A stretch of 11,388 nt of DNA from Deltaproteobacteria bacterium (GTDB lineage Bacteria; Desulfobacterota; Desulfovibrionia; Desulfovibrionales; Desulfovibrionaceae). Positions within the stretch are counted from its first letter, which is position 1. The number at the start of each line of letters is the position of its first letter. This document shows, piece by piece, positions 1 through 7,600 of this stretch. The DNA is taken from NCBI GenBank assembly GCA_031280335.1, contig JAITGZ010000023.1, positions 1 to 11,388 of the forward strand. Direction: 5' to 3'. The translations under genes and the position numbers were made by a program. Below the pieces are notes generated by a model. The model had not been told where the DNA came from and did no database searches. It worked only from the letters and a program-made list of their open reading frames with translations.

Positions 1-2105
1 GGAGGAGCCGGAGGGGCCGGCTCCAGCCTGACAATGACGAAATTTTCTTCCGCGTCTGTAAATCTGAGGATAAAGCCGTCTTCCAGGGTTACTTCCGTCT
101 GCGCCGCATGGGTCTCAAAAAAGAGATCGACGGGTAGCAGCAGGATTTTATCCGCTTCCGGCAGATAGACCTCCACATACGGAGGTACCTCTTCCTGCGG
201 ATCCTGCGCGGGCGGGGTCGGAGGGGGCGGAGTTACGGGCGGTTCGGTTACAGGCGGCTGATTCTGGGCGTAAGGGTTGGCGTAAACCGCGTCCGGGTTC
301 ACCGCGCCGCCCCAGCCCAAAGCGCCGGGCAGGCCGGTGAAGGTGATTTCACCCACGGCAAAAACTTCGCCCATATAGTTGATAAAATTGCGCCCGGTGC
401 GCAGGGTCAGCTCCCGCCCCGCCAGAACCCCGGCCTGGGCGTAATTTATGAAATCCTCCGCCGTTTCAAATTCAGCCTGACCAGCGGCGGAAAGCTGCCC
501 GTAATTATGCATGGAGGCGGAAACAGAGCTTAAAGCCCCGCCGGCGGCAATACGCCCCATATTGCGCGTTGCGCCGCCGCTTTCCAGGCGGATATCTCCG
601 CCGGCGGCCAAAACGCCCGCAGCCTGGTTTTCCAGGCCTTCCCGCACACGCAGGTCAAGATCGCGCTCTGCGTAAATCCGCCCGCTGTTGTTCACACTGG
701 AGCCGGCCAGGGACATATCCCCCGCCTCCGCCTGACCCGTGTTGCTTAAAGCCCCTTGCGCCGCCAAGGCCATATGCTCCGCCGCCAGGAGTCCCGTATT
801 GGTCAGGGCGCCTTGGGACTCCAGAGTCATATTTTCAGACTCCGCCTGCCCCGCGTTGACAAGATCGCCGCCGGAGACAAGGCGCAACTCCCTTGCCTCC
901 ACCCGGCCCGTATTGCTCAGACGCCCCTGCGCCTCCAACCGTGCCTTTGCCCCGGCCGCATGACCCGCGTTTTCCAGATCGCCCCGCGAACTCAGGCGCA
1001 GTTCCTCCGCTCCCAGCGCGGCCCCAGGCTCAAGACGCACCCGCCCCGCCTCCGCCGCAAGCCCGCCGCCCGCCCGCACCGCGCCCGTCAGACGTAGCTC
1101 GCCGGGCGCGACAAGGCCCATATCACCCGCTGCCCGCCACTCGCCGCCATCATCACGTAAATTGCCGCCGCGCGAGCTGACGCCCATATCCCCGGCGCTG
1201 GAGGCGTCTTTAAGCACAATGTCGCCTTCCGCGCTGATGCGCAGCCCCGCCGTCCCGGCGCTCACGCCGCCCTGCGCGTTGATGCCGAAGCCCTTTTGCG
1301 AGGCGAAAATACGGATGCTCCCGGCATGCATACCACCCAAAGCCGTACTGTCCAGGGCCAGCATGGGGGTGCCCTGCGCGGCCGTAGAGCTGACCGCGCC
1401 CGTGGCCGGGTCATAGCGGTCATTGCCGGTCGCAATGCTCAAATCACCCGTAACCTTGACGCTGCCCGCCACACGCACCAAATTGGAGACCAGCTCGGCC
1501 GAACCGCCATGCTCCAGACCCTGCGCCGCCGCTCCCGCCCCTTCAATGCGCAAGACGCCCTGCGGGGAAAGGGCGAAATCCTTTATCGCCCCTTCCGGGG
1601 TCATGGCGGGAGAGCCGGTGATCAAAGAAAGACGCCCGGTGTTGATAAAACCGCAGCCGGCGCAGGTGATGCCGTTGGGATTGGCCAGAACAAGATCCGC
1701 CCGCTCCCCGAAAATTTCCGTCGGCCCGCGCAGCTCTGAAACAGACCCGCCGGTAACTTCGTTCAGGATAACCCTGGCCTGAGGGCCGTGCCCCATATTG
1801 GGGTTTAACTCCACATGCCCGCCCAAAGCGCTGGATGAAGCCGGATTGTACGTGCCCAGACCGCTGTTGTTTAAAATAAGCCCCTGGCCGCTCACATCAT
1901 AACGGCTGTAACGGTTGTGCGAAACCCCGGCCGGGCTGGGCGGGGCAACGTTGACCACCTGGACGCCGCCGCCGGAACGGGCCAGGCTGGTTCTGCTGCT
2001 GCCGTCAGGCACAACCTGGGTCGCACGGGCTGTTAAAACATGCTGAAAAATCAGAGCCAAGGCAAGATAGCCCAAAAGCAGACGTGCGGATAAGGAGGGG
2101 GACAT
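1..2105 (-). CDS. Two-partner-secretion exoprotein (TpsA / filamentous haemagglutinin-like), C-terminus cut by window edge
   Basis: 701 codons are visible, without a stop. Residues 1-28 are a Sec signal peptide (hydrophobic run LLLGYLALALIF, likely cut after A28 in TARA). Residues from about 30 to 285 match the TPS domain that is recognised by an outer-membrane TpsB pore: HNRYSRYDV at 63-71, NNS at 79-81, NPN at 101-103, and the hallmark NPNGITCAGCGFINTGR at 142-158. From about residue 340 to 600 there are beta-helix repeats, including four consecutive units of exactly 19 residues (376-451) with the pattern LxNxG...L.L...G. A Pro/Thr-rich linker follows (about 600-640), then a short acidic beta-rich stretch and more Pro at the edge. 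The family forms secreted or surface-attached fibres acting in adhesion or contact-dependent competition; which one applies here cannot be told without the missing C-terminus. The start is the ATG at 2105, chosen for the signal peptide; an in-frame TGA lies 27 bases upstream (2130-2132), and the ribosome binding site is poor. The cognate TpsB is not in view. Confidence 0.9.
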   Translation of the reverse strand, partial: MSPSLSARLLLGYLALALIFQHVLTARATQVVPDGSSRTSLARSGGGVQVVNVAPPSPAGVSHNRYSRYDVSGQGLILNNSGLGTYNPASSSALGGHVELNPNMGHGPQARVILNEVTGGSVSELRGPTEIFGERADLVLANPNGITCAGCGFINTGRLSLITGSPAMTPEGAIKDFALSPQGVLRIEGAGAAAQGLEHGGSAELVSNLVRVAGSVKVTGDLSIATGNDRYDPATGAVSSTAAQGTPMLALDSTALGGMHAGSIRIFASQKGFGINAQGGVSAGTAGLRISAEGDIVLKDASSAGDMGVSSRGGNLRDDGGEWRAAGDMGLVAPGELRLTGAVRAGGGLAAEAGRVRLEPGAALGAEELRLSSRGDLENAGHAAGAKARLEAQGRLSNTGRVEARELRLVSGGDLVNAGQAESENMTLESQGALTNTGLLAAEHMALAAQGALSNTGQAEAGDMSLAGSSVNNSGRIYAERDLDLRVREGLENQAAGVLAAGGDIRLESGGATRNMGRIAAGGALSSVSASMHNYGQLSAAGQAEFETAEDFINYAQAGVLAGRELTLRTGRNFINYMGEVFAVGEITFTGLPGALGWGGAVNPDAVYANPYAQNQPPVTEPPVTPPPPTPPAQDPQEEVPPYVEVYLPEADKILLLPVDLFFETHAAQTEVTLEDGFILRFTDAEENFVIVRLEPAPPAP
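696..980 (-). repeat. Tandem 19-residue (57-bp) beta-helix repeats within tpsA
   Basis: The protein reads as successive coils beginning LENAG, LSNTG, LVNAG, LTNTG and LSNTG at 980, 923, 866, 809 and 752. The first four units are exactly 57 bp; the fifth is about 54 bp. The phase then loosens to 18-22 residues down to about 361 (VNNSG, LENQA, TRNMG, MHNYG, FINYA, FINYM). Bordetella FHA R1 repeats are also 19 residues long, one coil of a right-handed beta-helix. The units are similar in protein but divergent in DNA, so this is old duplication or convergent structural spacing rather than a fresh tandem array. Confidence 0.75.
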
Positions 2106-2149
2106 GCATGGCAGACCCCGGCGTTTAGGTCATTTTGGAGCAAATTGAC

Positions 2150-2173
2150 TTTAAGACTGTAATATTTAAGACT
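2150..2173 (-). repeat. Direct repeat AGTCTTAAA x2, 15-bp period, upstream of tpsA
   Basis: TTTAAGACT occurs at 2150-2158 and again at 2165-2173 on the plus strand, that is, AGTCTTAAA twice on the coding strand, about 45-70 bases before the tpsA start codon. Two identical 9-mers one and a half helical turns apart could be a regulator site or chance; the DNA here is AT-rich compared with its surroundings. Confidence 0.3.
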
Positions 2174-2385
2174 AGGAAAACGCTGATTTATTCTCTTGAG
2201 GGTGCCTTGCCGTTGTGCAGAGGGATGGCAGAGGTAAAGCAACGCCTGGGCAAACATGCCCCTTTTGCCCCCTCAAACTCCCCCGGCAGGTGGCTCGCCC
2301 CCTGCACCCCGCATACGTTTTTAGCCGCTGCACGGCCTTGACCCCAACTTGAACGGGTTCAGAAGGGAGGGGTTCCCTCCCCAAG

Positions 2386-2423
2386 ACTGATATAATTACC
2401 AAAATAATTTTGGTTACTGATAT
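2386..2423. promoter_or_regulatory. 17-bp palindrome flanked by direct repeats, candidate operator for tpsA
   Basis: ACCAAAATAATTTTGGT at 2398-2414 is two perfect 8-bp arms around one central base. It is bracketed by two copies of ACTGATAT at 2386-2393 and 2416-2423, 30 bp apart (about three helical turns); extending to 11 bp, the copies agree at 10 positions. The block sits just downstream of the predicted tpsA -10 box, where a dimeric repressor would block transcription. The regulator is unknown and the role is inferred only from symmetry and position. Confidence 0.45.
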
Positions 2424-2424
2424 T

Positions 2425-2453
2425 ATGCTAACCGACTTTTTATCCGGCGTCAA
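2425..2453 (-). promoter_or_regulatory. Candidate sigma70-type promoter for tpsA
   Basis: On the minus strand TTGACG (2448-2453; 5 of 6 to consensus) is followed after 17 bp by TAGCAT (2425-2430; 4 of 6). Transcription would start near 2418. The spacing is ideal but the -10 is mediocre, and an overlapping CATAAT three bases further on could serve instead with poorer spacing. Confidence 0.35.
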
Positions 2454-2475
2454 TAAATATGGCGTAAAATTTATA

Positions 2476-2504
2476 CCGGAGCGCGGATTATTTTTGCGCT
2501 CCGG
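2476..2504. repeat. 9-bp perfect hairpin between sodC and tpsA
   Basis: CCGGAGCGC at 2476-2484 pairs with GCGCTCCGG at 2496-2504 around an 11-base AT-rich loop. It lies upstream of the tpsA promoter and downstream of the sodC terminator, so it may add to transcription insulation. On the minus strand it is followed by an AT-rich but not pure-T stretch. Confidence 0.4.
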
Positions 2505-2509
2505 CGGGG

Positions 2510-2538
2510 TGGGGGATTGTACATTTATATATCCCCCA
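2510..2538. repeat. 8-bp hairpin between sodC and tpsA
   Basis: TGGGGGAT at 2510-2517 pairs with ATCCCCCA at 2531-2538 around a 13-base AT-rich loop. It is the second of three hairpins in a row after sodC; its function is unknown. Confidence 0.35.
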
Positions 2539-2553
2539 ACTTGAGTGGATTTA

Positions 2554-2588
2554 TAAAGGGGTTCAGCCGAAAAAGCTGAACCCCTTTA
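2554..2588 (-). terminator. Intrinsic terminator of sodC
   Basis: A perfect 14-bp stem (TAAAGGGGTTCAGC at 2554-2567 with its complement at 2575-2588) closes a 7-base loop. It starts 27 bases after the sodC stop codon. On the minus strand the loop is TTTTTCG and the 3' arm ends in TTTA, followed by TAAAT, so the U tract is short. Position and stem strength make termination likely. Confidence 0.75.
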
Positions 2589-2615
2589 AGCTCTGCTATT
2601 TCAGGTGGAATCGCC

Positions 2616-3158
2616 TCAGCGAATCAGGCCGCAGGCAAAGCGTGCGCCGCCGCCGCCCAGTGAGGCTGGCGTGTCGGAGTAGTTATCCCCTCCCGCGTGG
2701 ATCATGAGGGAGCGGCTGGCAAAATCAGCGCTCTTTACTCCCTTGACGTGCAGTGTGGCCTTGGCTGTGCCGTCAGCCGCCGCCGTGATGAAGGGCAGGT
2801 CTCCCTTATGGCCGCCGCCGTTGGGGCCAAGGTGTTTGCCTGTTTTATCCGGGTCAAAGTGTCCGCCGGCCGCTCCGGCAGGGGTAACCTGCCCGTCTTT
2901 GGTGGTGGGGGCGCAGTCCGGGTTTTCATGCACATGCAGGCCGTGCTGGCCGGGGGGAAGCCCCATAAAGTCAACCATTACATCCAGGCCGTCACCGTTA
3001 TCCGTAAAGGTGGCTGTACCGACTTTGCCGCCTTGTCCGTCTTTGGTGGCCAGATACATATCAGCGGAAAGGCCTGCGCCCCGGGCAAAGGGGGCCAAGG
3101 CCAGGAGAAGCAGGGCGCAAAGGCCCAAGCTAAGGCTTACAGGTCGTGAGATGGACAT
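2616..3158 (-). CDS. sodC: Exported Cu/Zn superoxide dismutase
   Basis: The 180-residue protein converts superoxide to oxygen and hydrogen peroxide outside the cytoplasm. A signal peptide covers about residues 1-27 (hydrophobic core LCALLLLALAPFA). The fold's landmarks are all present: GLHVHENPDC gives copper ligands H75 and H77; GGHFDP gives the bridging H100; KHLGP and GGGHKGDLP give zinc ligands H109, H117 and D120; MIHAGGDNYSD gives copper ligand H154. C82 and C176 would form the conserved disulfide, and GGGGARFACGLI is the typical end. The spacing matches the bacterial periplasmic (E. coli SodC-like) branch. The ATG at 3158 is preceded by AAAGGAG at 7 bases, so the start is well supported. 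The gene is probably monocistronic: it has its own upstream region of 233 bases and a terminator. In a presumed anaerobe it would protect the envelope during oxygen exposure. Confidence 0.96.
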   Translation of the reverse strand: MSISRPVSLSLGLCALLLLALAPFARGAGLSADMYLATKDGQGGKVGTATFTDNGDGLDVMVDFMGLPPGQHGLHVHENPDCAPTTKDGQVTPAGAAGGHFDPDKTGKHLGPNGGGHKGDLPFITAAADGTAKATLHVKGVKSADFASRSLMIHAGGDNYSDTPASLGGGGARFACGLIR

Positions 3159-3190
3159 AAGTTTACTCCTTTGTTTGTAAGTTCACGCCT

Positions 3191-3221
3191 TTAGAGCAAT
3201 TTAAAAGCGAAATTGCTCTAA
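3191..3221. repeat. 12-bp perfect inverted repeat at the sodC transcription start
   Basis: TTAGAGCAATTT at 3191-3202 pairs perfectly with AAATTGCTCTAA at 3210-3221 around a 7-base loop. It lies between the candidate sodC -10 box and the ribosome binding site. It could be an operator, a 5' mRNA stabilising hairpin or a dispersed palindromic repeat. A degenerate half-copy (TTTTGGAGCAAATTGAC, 12 of 17 matching) is seen at 2133-2149 in the tpsA leader, which leans towards a dispersed element. Confidence 0.65.
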
Positions 3222-3249
3222 TATTTACTAAGGGTGTTTCAGGGTTCAA
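3221..3249 (-). promoter_or_regulatory. Candidate promoter for sodC
   Basis: On the minus strand TTGAAC (3244-3249; 4 of 6) is followed by TAAATA (3222-3227) at 16 bp or AAATAT (3221-3226) at 17 bp. Both -10 matches are weak. The site is the best in the 233-base gap and would start transcription inside the inverted repeat at 3191-3221. Confidence 0.3.
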
Positions 3250-3318
3250 AGCCTTTCAGTTCCCCTTCAGTTGTGAGCTGAATCCGCCGCAGGCGGCTGA
3301 AAAAACTGTGAGGAATAC

Positions 3319-3367
3319 GGGGGGAACAATTCCCCTCGGATATGGTTTGGGGGGCGACAGCCCCAAA
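3319..3367 (-). terminator. Two short hairpins after the FMN oxidoreductase gene, possible terminator
   Basis: TTTGGGG at 3346-3352 pairs with CCCCAAA at 3361-3367, and GGGGAA at 3321-3326 pairs with TTCCCC at 3330-3335 (extendable by two pairs). They begin about 25 bases after the stop codon at 3392. Neither is followed directly by a U run on the minus strand; a TTTTTT occurs about 16 bases beyond the second. This is the only candidate for ending the operon before sodC. Confidence 0.35.
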
Positions 3368-3391
3368 ATTACAATTGACTGTTGTCCGGTT

Positions 3392-4534
3392 TCATGTTTG
3401 AGGGGCTTCCATCGCCATTGCGCCGGCTTTGCCCAGCCATATGCTTTTAGCCGCCTCAAACTCTTGTTGCAGGCAATCCATCAATTCTTTTACGGAGATG
3501 ATGCCGCTGATGCGTCCCACATTGGCCCCGGCAAAGGCAAAGCCTTTTTCAAGGTTGCCGCGCATGGCGTTGAACAGGGCTGCGGCGATGCAGTAGGGAG
3601 AATTTTTGGGGTCGCAGGTGTGTACGCAGCGAAAAATGCAGCGGAAGTTGGGTTTTTTGTCCGTCAGAGCTTCAATAAAGTGGTTTTTAATGGCCCGGCC
3701 GGGCATACCCACCGGGCTTTTGATAATGGTCAGGTCTTCCTGCCGGGCATTGACGAAGGCCTGTTTAAAACGGTCATCCGCATCGCATTCATGGGTGGCC
3801 ACAAAGCGCGTGGCCATTTGTACGCCGGCGGCACCCATGGTCAACATGCGGTGGATGTCTTCGCCGGTGTAAACCCCGCCGGCGGCGATGACGGGTATGG
3901 CCCGTCCGGCTTTGTCTTCAAAGTTTTTAGCAGCGTCAATGGTTTCGCGTAAAATATGTTCAAGGGAAAAATCCGGCGAATCCAGGTCTTCAGCCTTAAA
4001 GCCCAAGTGTCCGCCCGCCTTGGGGCCTTCCACCACAAAGCCATCGGGAACAACGCCGAAACGGGATATCCATTTTTTACACAAAATACCGGCGGCCCGA
4101 CCGGAAGAAACGATGGGGATGAGCTTGGTTTTGAATTCTTCTTTTTTTTCCTCGCACATGTCCAGCAGATGCTTGGGCAGATCCAAAGGCAGCCCCGCCC
4201 CGGCAAAGATAATGTCGATTTTTTCCTCTACAGCCGCACGCACCAGGGCGACAAAGTCAGTCAAAGCCACCATTATGTTTACGCCCAGCACCCCATCGCT
4301 CAGGGAGCGCGCCAAGCGTATTTCTTTTTTTATCGCCCTGGCATTGGCCTCAGCCGGGTTGGAACCGACATCGGGTTCGCGTATGCCAATCATGGCCCCG
4401 GCAATGACGCCCACCCCGCCTTGGGCCGACACGGCCGAAGCCAGGCGGTGCAGAGATATGCCCACGCCCATTCCGCCCTGGACTATGGGCAGTTTCACGG
4501 TGAGGTCTCCTATTTTCAACACGGGCAAGGACAT
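3392..4534 (-). CDS. FMN-dependent nitronate monooxygenase / FabK-like oxidoreductase
   Basis: The 380-residue TIM-barrel flavoprotein belongs to the nitronate monooxygenase (former 2-nitropropane dioxygenase)/enoyl-ACP reductase FabK superfamily. FMN-site motifs are visible: PIVQGGMGVGIS at 16-27, EGPKAGGHLG at 169-178 with the family's conserved H176, PVIAAGGVYTGEDI at 214-227 and GAAGVQMATRF at 234-244. A C-terminal extension carries C299, C303, C307 and C315 (CX3CX3CX7C), then GNLEKGFAFAGANVGRI. I recall similar Cys-rich tails in NMO-family proteins of anaerobes. The substrate is not settled: nitronate oxidation needs oxygen, which fits poorly with an anaerobe, so an NAD(P)H-linked reductase role is possible. 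The start at 4534 is chosen because GGAGG lies 6 bases upstream and the barrel motif begins directly after it; an in-frame start at 4606 would add 24 residues not expected for the family. It lies 78 bases after addB and probably shares its transcript; a small hairpin (4569-4583) lies in that gap. Confidence 0.87.
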   Translation of the reverse strand: MSLPVLKIGDLTVKLPIVQGGMGVGISLHRLASAVSAQGGVGVIAGAMIGIREPDVGSNPAEANARAIKKEIRLARSLSDGVLGVNIMVALTDFVALVRAAVEEKIDIIFAGAGLPLDLPKHLLDMCEEKKEEFKTKLIPIVSSGRAAGILCKKWISRFGVVPDGFVVEGPKAGGHLGFKAEDLDSPDFSLEHILRETIDAAKNFEDKAGRAIPVIAAGGVYTGEDIHRMLTMGAAGVQMATRFVATHECDADDRFKQAFVNARQEDLTIIKSPVGMPGRAIKNHFIEALTDKKPNFRCIFRCVHTCDPKNSPYCIAAALFNAMRGNLEKGFAFAGANVGRISGIISVKELMDCLQQEFEAAKSIWLGKAGAMAMEAPQT

Positions 4535-4612
4535 GATGCGCCTCCGGCGGATGATGGAAAGAGGATAAGCGGCAAGGTGCCGCAGGCTGGTTACTTGATA
4601 CGCCAACTTGTT

Positions 4613-7600
4613 CTAAAGTACAATACAAATTTCCTGAAAAGGGCAGTAGGCGCAAAAAACGCCGGGTCGCGGCGAAAACACCTTGGCGTGTGTCAGATGG
4701 CGCAGTATGTAATCCAAAAGAAGTTCAATTTTATCTTCAACAATTTCAATACATTCATGTTGTTCCATGCTTTCAGGGAATAAAAATAATTCTTTGCCTT
4801 GTTCACGCAGGTTGACCCAAGCGGCGTTGCATACCCGCCAAGGCGCGGTAATCTGTTGATCTGCGGGGGTGGGGGCTTCTTGCATCCGGCCGAAGGCGGC
4901 CAGGTAAAGGTACAGAGGCAACTGCACATCGCGCACCGCGTCAGCGATGAGGTTGAAAAAAGACGTATCATCCAGCTTGACCCGATCAGGGCGCAGATTG
5001 TTCCAGATGGATTCGTCCCGCCAGAAGTCCGGCTCAATGTGGCTGATACGGCCGCTTTTATAATCCAGAATCAGCAGACCTTTTTGTTGATCCGCCATCA
5101 AGCGCGCATCCAGACGGTCCATGCGTCCGATCAGGCTGTGGGTTACGCCGTCCGTGGTCGTCAAAGGGGCGTTCCAGGATGTTTCCAGGGCCAGCACTGT
5201 GGTTTCTTCAGGCTGGTGCCGTAAAAAGTCATCCAGACGGCGGGGGCCGGCAAGTTGGAGCATGGCCCGCGCATCTGCCGGCAGGGCGAGTATTTTGGGG
5301 TTTTCAGCCGCGCTGCGGCGGAAAGTATCCGCAAGTTCCCCCCGGCTTAAAGATTTACGCAGCAGCGGGCGACCCAGTTTATTCAGATAAAATTCACGCA
5401 GCGTCTGGTGAAAAAGATCGCCCACCGCCAGTGGGTCATCATCTTCGTTCACTTCTTCCAAGGGGGTGAGCCGGGCGACTTCACGGTAATAAAATGATGC
5501 CGGACAGCGCAGATAACCGTTGAGCAAGGTGGCGGAAAGGGGCGCGCCGAGAATATGCTTAAGTCTTGAACGGGCGGGGGCGCTGATTTCAGGCATGCGA
5601 TGGGATGGGCGCAGAGGCACGGGGTGTCCGTTAAGCTGGTGGAGCGGCCCGTCCGTCAGCAGAGGTACGCTGACAGACGTGGAGGGAATATGACCGGAAT
5701 GTTCAGGCTGAAAAAGTTTGCCCCGTTTTTTTTCCAACTGCCAGAGCAGTTCTTCAATGTAGCGGCTTTTTTCTTTTTTGGCATCCTGCAGTTTGCCGGA
5801 CTCCACGCCCTCCTGCCAGAGCAGGTGAATCTTGTTAGCGCTTTGGATCAGACGGAAGAAATAATAAGCGATCATCAAGCCGCGTCTTGCTTCTCCCGGC
5901 AGACCCAGCTCGTTGCGCAAGCCTTCCGGTAGCAATGGGTCCGGTCCGGCGCTTCCGGGCAGTGCGTCATCCGTGGCGTCCAGCACGTAAACGGTATTGA
6001 AATTGAGCAGGCGTGATTCCAAAAGGCCCATGATCTGCATGGCAGTGAGCGGATAGGCGTCAAAGGGCACACGTTCGGCGCGGATCAATTCCCTAAAAAT
6101 GGAAAACAATGCTGAACGGGATAGAAGTTCGGCGGATAAGGAAGATTGTTCCAAAGCCGGCAGGACGAACTGCATGAAGCGATAAAGACACTCCGCGTCC
6201 AGAGGGAAGCGCGGCCAAAGGTTTTCGCCTTTTTCCAGCAACAAAACACAGACTTTTTTTAGAGATTCGCCCAAGCTTTTCAGGCTGCCGGCCTCCGGCC
6301 AGATATCAATGAAAACAAGTTTAAACATCTCGCAAAGCTGTGAGAGTTTTTCTAGATTTTTTTCAGCTTTGGCTTCCATCGCCGTTTCCAGCATAATTTC
6401 ATGCAGGCGTACATAGCGGCTGCCCCGGCGCAAGGCATGTTCTGTGCGCAGCAGAAGTTCCCGCCATTCTCCGCCCCCTCTCTGGTCGTCCAGCATCTTG
6501 ACATAGGGTTGGCGCAGCAGTCGGATGCAGTCTTTCCAGTAATATCCGCCGGAACGGGCGTTTTCGTGCAAGACGAGCAGGCTTTCCAAAAAACGGTGCA
6601 AGGGCGCTCCGGTGAGAGGATAGCCCATGGAAATGTTGAGTTCAAAGGTGTTTATGTGGTGCAGAACAGGGGTGAGCAGGGCGGCGTCTGTGAGGATGAT
6701 GGCTGTTTCAGCGTCCAACTCGTTCAATGCGGCTTCAGCCGGGTTTTTTTCCCCTTCTTTTTCTACGGGGGAGGACGCCCCTGCAGGGGGGGGATTGGCG
6801 GAGGAAGTCAAATCGCGCAATACGGCCAGTTGGGAATGTATATCGTAACCACTGTAAAAGTTGATTTCCGGATCCGGTGTGTCGTGCGCTTCGTCTGTCT
6901 CCGCCAGTTTAAATGTCGTCCCCCAGTTTTTTTGCCAGGATTTGATGCCGGAGCAGCTCCAATGTCCTTGATCTTCCGCCAGTTTGGGGTCCGCGTGCAG
7001 AACTATATCAGCCTGTTTTTCCGTCCAAAGCCTTCGGAACAAGACTTCCTCCGATCCGTTCAGGCTGTAAAAACCGGCAATATAAATATGTCCGGCGGCA
7101 AAGGAAAAAGATGACGCATCTGGGGTTGAGAGCATCTTTATGGCTTTTTGCGCGGTAAAACCAGGGGTGGTCCAGCCGCGCTCTTCCAATTTGCGGACAT
7201 AGCGTTGGTATAGCTCGGCGAGGCGGCTTAAAAGGGCGGCGGCAAAGGGCAGCAGTTCATCTTCCAGGTGGGGCAGATTGGCCGGAACGCGATTGTGGAT
7301 AAAACATTCTTCAAATAAATTGACCAAACGTACGCCCCAGGGGAAGAATTCCTCCGCCCGCTCCACAGGCAGGCGAGCGGTAAGGCTTGGCGCTTTCGTC
7401 TCTTCCCGCGCGCATTCCAGAAGCAAACCGACCATATCCAGCATCCCCGCCTGCGCCGCCGGTGGGGATGTTTCGGCCAGTATGGCCTCGAATAAAGCGC
7501 CCGTAGTGAGTGTGCGCGGCAGAAGGCAGGGTTTTTTCATTCTTCCGTCAAGACGGATCAGCCGTTCGAGATAGCGGGCCGGCCTGGTGTGCGGAAAGAT

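Larger units (their letters stand above)
2106..2424 (-). other. Gene-free leader in front of tpsA with small hairpins
   Basis: No credible gene is seen here. If the promoter at 2425-2453 is right, tpsA has a 5' untranslated leader of roughly 310 bases. It can form two short GC-rich hairpins: 2286-2305 (8 pairs with one mismatch, tetraloop CTCG on the plus strand) and 2365-2381 (GGGAGG paired with CCTCCC, 5-base loop). Neither is followed by a U tract, so neither looks like an attenuator. No known riboswitch consensus was recognised. Confidence 0.4.

Noticed and set aside
696..980. Regular 57-bp spacing as a CRISPR or DNA tandem array
   Set aside because: The DNA units are divergent and only the protein pattern repeats; they are coding beta-helix coils.
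1..2105. Contact-dependent inhibition (CdiA) system
   Set aside because: No toxin domain, VENN motif or immunity gene is visible in this window; the decisive C-terminus is outside it.
2172..2453. 93-residue minus-strand ORF in the sodC-tpsA gap
   Set aside because: No recognised domain, composition changes abruptly along it, it begins within the candidate tpsA -35 box and has no clear ribosome binding site; it covers the hairpins of the leader and reads like translated intergenic DNA.
3117..3119. SodC C14 as a lipoprotein cysteine
   Set aside because: The preceding residues are LGL, lacking the small residue needed at -1, and the hydrophobic core continues past the cysteine, so an ordinary signal peptide is favoured.
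4535..4606. Longer N-terminus for the FMN oxidoreductase
   Set aside because: GGAGG at ideal distance precedes the ATG at 4534, and the extra 24 residues (Arg-rich) resemble no family sequence.
3308..4783. Long plus-strand frames (214, 226 and 275 residues) opposite the FMN oxidoreductase and addB end
   Set aside because: They are antisense shadows of clear family members on the minus strand and show no motif of their own.
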